Shown: positions 60,561-64,000 of the stretch, one piece after another
Layout: each line of letters begins with the position of its first letter
How positions within the stretch are numbered: position 1 is the first letter of the stretch
NCBI RefSeq assembly: GCF_003334855.1
Contig: NZ_QOWE01000013.1
Location: forward strand, 62,001 to 126,000
Direction: 5' to 3'
DNA: 64,000 nt
Origin: Larkinella punicea
Lineage (GTDB): Bacteria > Bacteroidota > Bacteroidia > Cytophagales > Spirosomataceae
Notes under the pieces: generated by a model
What the model was told of the DNA's origin: nothing
The model's database searches: none
The model's input: only the letters and a program-made list of their open reading frames with translations
Translations under genes and position numbers: made by a program

Positions 60561-60681
60561 TGCTTAGCGTATAAATCGGCCCCGTTGGAAGAAGGCCCAT
60601 AGCCTTAATCCCGAAAAAAACGTATTGCAGTTGACGCGATTTATCCCATCGGCTACTATGCCTTTTTAAACGGCTGTAAAA

Positions 60682-62823
60682 ATGTTCCTCTACCGGTTTC
60701 TCCTGCTATCCGTGATGGTGCTGCTGCCCGTCCTGTCAGCTTTTGCCCAGTCTGATATTTTCTACAAACAGGATATCAAAACGGGAATATCACTTCCCGC
60801 AGAGGCTGATCAGAATGTACGCAAACTCTTTCTGTCTGAGAAAAGTATCGTTGCGGTTACATCCAACGGCGTCTTTCGATATCGGGATGGCCTATGGAAG
60901 GGAAAAAAACAGGGGACCGATTGGATGACCGCGGCACAGGATTCAAAGGGTACGATATGGCTCGCCAGTCAACGGCTGGTGTTGGCAGAAAAAGAAACGA
61001 AAGGGTTCGTACAACCGCCCGTTTCAGAAAAAGACTCCATTTCGTGTTTATACTGGGATGAAAAGAAACTATTTGTAGGTACCACTACCGGACTGCTGAT
61101 CTGGGATGGAAACTGGAACGTTTTTCCGGGCATGAAAGGCGCATGGGTTACCGCCATTACCAAAGACAGTCGCGGCTGTCTGTATGTGGCGACGAACAAA
61201 GGACTGTGGCATCGGGACACCGAGAAATGGATCAACCTGGATAAAACCCTGATGGCGGTGGGGAATCAGGAAAACTATCATGCGCTGGCTACCACAAATG
61301 GGGGGCGGGATCTGCTTTACAGTAGCCCGTGGTCCGTGGGCTGTATCGCAGCCGATGGCGACCATTGGGTAATCACCGGGGCGGATGGACTCCCCTTTGG
61401 CCCTGTAACGGCTATACGCCCCGGTAACGGGTATACCTGGATGGGGACGAAGAAGGGAGCGATCAAAAAAGACAAGGGCTGGCACTATTACCTGGGAAAG
61501 CGCTGGCTGCCTGATGATCAGGTCAATGACATCCTAATTATTGATTCATTGACGGTATGGATTGCCACACCAAAAGGAATTGTTCAGATCAGGCAGCAGG
61601 AGATGACGTTGGCACAGAAGGCTGACTCGATAGAAAAAGTCATCGCGTTACGCCACAACCGGCGCGGGCTGATCAATCAATCGATGTTAAAACTGCCGGG
61701 AGATTTGACGAGCAGCTACATGCAAAACGAAGACAATGACGGATTATGGACCTCCTGTTATCTGGCTGCGGAATGCTTTCGGTACGGTGTTACCAAAGAT
61801 TCAGCGGCAAAGGCAAATGCCATCCGAACCTTCGAAGCGCTTGAAAGACTGGAAACTGTGAGCGGCATTCCGGGTTATCCGGCACGTTCCTATGCGGCAG
61901 CCACCGACCCGATCACGCAGTCCCGATCACCGCATCCCAAGGTATGGCATCGATCGGCTGACGGGAAATGGTATTGGCTGGACGACACCAGTTCGGACGA
62001 AATAACCGGGCACCTGTTTGTTCTTCCCCTATTTTTCGATCTTGTTGCCGATGCTGCGCAACAGGAAAGGGTGCGACAACTGATCGGACGCATTGCCACT
62101 CATATTATCGATAACCAGTATCATCTGATCGATTTTGACGGGAAGCCGACGCGCTGGGGCATCTGGCATCCCGATTCATTGAACCACTCCCCAAACTGGA
62201 TGTACGAGCGGGGTTTGAATTCACTACAGATTCTTTCTTTTATGAAGACCGCCTACCAATTCACAGGCGATCCGAAGTTTGAAAAGCACTATCAGGATCT
62301 GGTCAGCAAGCACGGATATGCGCAGAACGCACTGGAAGCCAAAAAGTACGGACCATTTGAAACCAGCCACTCCGATGATATTCTTAACTTTTTCCCGTAC
62401 TACAATCTTCTTCGGTATACTCAAAATGATCCGAACCGGAATCTTTATCTTAAAAGCCTTATTAGAAGTTGGAATGCGGTACGCAATGACCGGATGCCGG
62501 TATGGAATGTGTTTGCCAGTGCTCTGCTAAACCGGGATTGCGACTTGTCCATCGCTTTGGAGGAAATTCAGCAATATCCGGTTGATCTGATCAACTGGAC
62601 CATGGAAAACAGCCATCGGTGGGATCTTCCCAAAGACCCATTGCTGAGTCGATCGGGAATGCTTCAGTCCACCCGGCCCATTCCCACTCCGGAAAACAAT
62701 ATTTCTCGATGGAACACCAATCCGAAACATTTTCTGGCAGGAAATGGTGGTAAAACGGAGGACAGCGGCACCTATTTCCTTTTCGCCTATTGGATGGGCC
62801 GGTTTAATGGATTCTGGAAGTAA
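60682..62823 (+). CDS. Secreted two-domain protein: two-component-regulator-like propeller plus alpha/alpha-toroid-like domain
   Basis: 713 residues with a signal peptide (about 1-22). The N-terminal 320 residues carry propeller repeats of the kind seen in hybrid sensors (GTIWLASQRL, KLFVGTTTGLLIWDG, CLYVATNKGLWHRD, YTWMGTKKGAIKKD, TVWIATPKGIVQIR). The C-terminal 390 residues are helical, rich in Trp and Tyr, with SSYMQNEDNDGLWTSCYLAAECFRYG and NWMYERGLNSLQILSFMKTAY, like an alpha/alpha toroid of glycan-active enzymes. There is no kinase part. GC and codon use look lower than in neighbours, suggesting acquisition. Function unknown. Confidence 0.8.
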   Translation: MFLYRFLLLSVMVLLPVLSAFAQSDIFYKQDIKTGISLPAEADQNVRKLFLSEKSIVAVTSNGVFRYRDGLWKGKKQGTDWMTAAQDSKGTIWLASQRLVLAEKETKGFVQPPVSEKDSISCLYWDEKKLFVGTTTGLLIWDGNWNVFPGMKGAWVTAITKDSRGCLYVATNKGLWHRDTEKWINLDKTLMAVGNQENYHALATTNGGRDLLYSSPWSVGCIAADGDHWVITGADGLPFGPVTAIRPGNGYTWMGTKKGAIKKDKGWHYYLGKRWLPDDQVNDILIIDSLTVWIATPKGIVQIRQQEMTLAQKADSIEKVIALRHNRRGLINQSMLKLPGDLTSSYMQNEDNDGLWTSCYLAAECFRYGVTKDSAAKANAIRTFEALERLETVSGIPGYPARSYAAATDPITQSRSPHPKVWHRSADGKWYWLDDTSSDEITGHLFVLPLFFDLVADAAQQERVRQLIGRIATHIIDNQYHLIDFDGKPTRWGIWHPDSLNHSPNWMYERGLNSLQILSFMKTAYQFTGDPKFEKHYQDLVSKHGYAQNALEAKKYGPFETSHSDDILNFFPYYNLLRYTQNDPNRNLYLKSLIRSWNAVRNDRMPVWNVFASALLNRDCDLSIALEEIQQYPVDLINWTMENSHRWDLPKDPLLSRSGMLQSTRPIPTPENNISRWNTNPKHFLAGNGGKTEDSGTYFLFAYWMGRFNGFWK

Positions 62824-62959
62824 GGATACAAAATGGGAATCTGGTTGCCACTACCAAAGCAATCAGATTTGTGGTGACAAACTATAACCTATCATTACAA
62901 GCTTAGGACTACCCTTCTTGTATTCAACTATGTCTATTTAGTTAGCAACGATTCAATTC

Positions 62960-62990
62960 TTCAATCCCGGTTCAAATCCTGCCACCATTT
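62960..62990 (+). other. tRNA 3'-end-like fragment (possible integration scar)
   Basis: GGTTCAAATCCTGCCACC (62969-62986) has the T-loop TTCAAAT and 3' T-stem/acceptor-like sequence of a tRNA, but the 5' T-stem strand (CCCGG) does not pair with CCTGC and no D-arm or anticodon arm precedes it. Such fragments mark att sites of elements that integrate in tRNA genes. It lies 136 nt after the atypical gene at 60682-62823. Confidence 0.4.
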
Positions 62991-62991
62991 A

Positions 62992-63603
62992 TCAATACGG
63001 AATGCCTTCGTCTTCGAGTATTTTCTTTACGTTCAGAACGCAGCCCTCCATAATCGGGACATCGTTGCCCCAGTCCGTAAAAATCCAGTCCTGATCGGGT
63101 ATCGCTACAAACACCCGACGCGGTTTGCTCAACACCCAGAATACTTTTTCGACGCCAAAATCGAACAGTCGCTGTGTTTTTTCGGCAATGTATTCCATCT
63201 CCGCGCCCGGTCGTTCGCTGACATCGGCTTTGATATCCACCTCTATGACTATTTTGGGAGGTGTATTAAAGTATTTCGTCGTTAGTTCGAACGTCCCTTT
63301 CTCGTAGATGGCAATATCGGCGGCCAGATTGTCATTCATCTCAAGATGAAGGCCTGCTTCATTGGTGAATGGAACGTAGCGTTTTTTATCCCGGTTGTTG
63401 AGAATAAAGCCGTAAATAAACGATACCAGAAACGATTGAAGCGAACTACTGCCCATAATAGCGTTGAAATCAAGTTTTCCCGCCAGTACATCCCGGTACC
63501 CCCGGTAATAAACCGGCTGTCCGTTCAGCACTTCGTAAATCAGGTACGAAGGCACGGGCGGAGTTTCCGGTTTTGTCTGCACGGTTTCTTCAGTTGCTAC
63601 CAT
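62992..63603 (-). CDS. Uma2-family (DUF820) endonuclease-like protein
   Basis: 203 residues. The Uma2 PD-(D/E)xK-type core is visible: GSSSLQSFLVSFIYGFIL, NLAADIAIYEKG (Asp), PPKIVIEVDIKAD (Glu and Lys), and EYIAEKTQRLFDFGVEKVFWV. The family is often multicopy in cyanobacteria and Bacteroidetes, and its role is unproven. Its stop is 2 nt from the tRNA-like fragment. Confidence 0.88.
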   Translation of the reverse strand: MVATEETVQTKPETPPVPSYLIYEVLNGQPVYYRGYRDVLAGKLDFNAIMGSSSLQSFLVSFIYGFILNNRDKKRYVPFTNEAGLHLEMNDNLAADIAIYEKGTFELTTKYFNTPPKIVIEVDIKADVSERPGAEMEYIAEKTQRLFDFGVEKVFWVLSKPRRVFVAIPDQDWIFTDWGNDVPIMEGCVLNVKKILEDEGIPY

Positions 63604-63660
63604 AATCGTTAAGCAGATTTGATAACCAATATAGGCAAATTTTTAGAAAAATTAAAGCGC

Positions 63661-64000
63661 TTATGCCAGAAGTCGTTCCACGGCTTCGGCCACAGTCTCC
63701 GCGCCAAATCCCTGCATGTTTGCGTCCATGTGCTTCACAATCTGGTCGTTGCCCAAATTGCCAAGGCTGCCTTCGTGCGTGTGGTGCAGTTCGCGTGACG
63801 CTTTATAAGTCCCTTCTTCCACTTCGGTTTTGACCATCAGATACGCTTCCCGAAACGGAACGCCTTCCAGCACCAGCGCGTTGACGCGTTCGACGCTGAA
63901 CATCAGATCGTATTTCGGATCGTCCATCAGATTGGGTTTCACTTGAATGTTTTCGAGCATAAAATCCGTGATTTCCAGGCAATCCAGCATTTCTTCAAAA
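63661..64000 (-). CDS. argH: Argininosuccinate lyase, C-terminal part
   Basis: The frame is open to the window edge. The visible 113 residues correspond to the C-terminus of the Bacteroidetes-type ArgH: NLMDDPKYDLMFSVERVNALVLEGVPFREAYLMV, then HHTHEGSLGNLGNDQI. The catalytic Ser loop lies outside the window. It releases fumarate from argininosuccinate in arginine synthesis. Confidence 0.9.
   Translation of the reverse strand, partial: FEEMLDCLEITDFMLENIQVKPNLMDDPKYDLMFSVERVNALVLEGVPFREAYLMVKTEVEEGTYKASRELHHTHEGSLGNLGNDQIVKHMDANMQGFGAETVAEAVERLLA

Noticed and set aside
62905-62990. Complete tRNA gene
   Set aside because: Only a T-loop-like 3' part is present; no D-arm, anticodon stem or pairing acceptor strand could be found upstream.

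Overview
The window looks like a chromosomal segment of a Cytophagales bacterium of the Spirosomataceae type (Spirosoma or Larkinella-like). The grounds are SusC/SusD pairs with an ECF sigma/FecR regulator, type IX secretion-style proteins (a C25 peptidase with a C-terminal sorting-like domain and a TPR/PD40/OmpA lipoprotein), PadR-PspC-GIN and MarR-YceI gene pairs, and promoters that read TTG-N20/21-TAnnTTTG, the Bacteroidetes pattern. Genus assignment is inference. About 90 percent of the window is coding, at moderately high GC. No complete rRNA or tRNA gene, CRISPR array or intact insertion sequence was seen.

Layout. 1-789 is the 3' end of a SusD-like gene. 890-7676 holds housekeeping genes: pdhB, a cytochrome P450, purH-plsC-gatC, folK and an AAA ATPase. 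7798-12734 carries a TspO-like membrane protein, a PorE-like OmpA lipoprotein and a polysaccharide flippase. 13159-16995 is an MlaE/MlaF-type lipid transporter translationally coupled to a 7TM histidine kinase. 17143-22001 has an SDR, a ROK kinase, murB, a SPOR lipoprotein and gmd. 22159-26426 has an HtrA protease and the classic acpP-fabF-rnc operon. 26820-29743 has kdsA, kduI and a phytanoyl-CoA dioxygenase homologue. 29941-33781 is a PadR-PspC-GIN operon. 34075-43967 holds a PorU-like C25 peptidase, thiamine diphosphokinase, mobA, moaC, maf, a GNAT enzyme, an outer-membrane protein, MarR and YceI.

44186-53899 is a polysaccharide utilisation locus: ECF sigma, FecR anti-sigma, SusC with an STN signalling domain, SusD, a GH5-like hydrolase and a sulfatase. 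This layout suggests uptake and breakdown of a sulfated or decorated glycan under trans-envelope control. 53900-64000 carries an HsdR_N-like nuclease-domain protein, AMP nucleosidase, an 11-repeat TPR protein, Hsp20, an orphan trpF-like gene, an MFS transporter, an SMP-30-like propeller, a large compositionally atypical propeller/toroid protein, a Uma2 protein and the 3' part of argH.

The most striking non-coding signal is the junctions. Very many gene boundaries carry long, often perfect inverted repeats (arms of 20-40 bp), several built from a few recurring words. They fall into recognisable families (CCCCTAAA, GCGGACGG, CGCGGAGTTGAGCGGAG, and ATGA/GAAT word types) that recur across this window. 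One is a three-tier nested palindrome of about 360 bp. Some supply the last codons of the adjacent gene or sit inside an apparent operon or 5' leader, so not all can be simple terminators.
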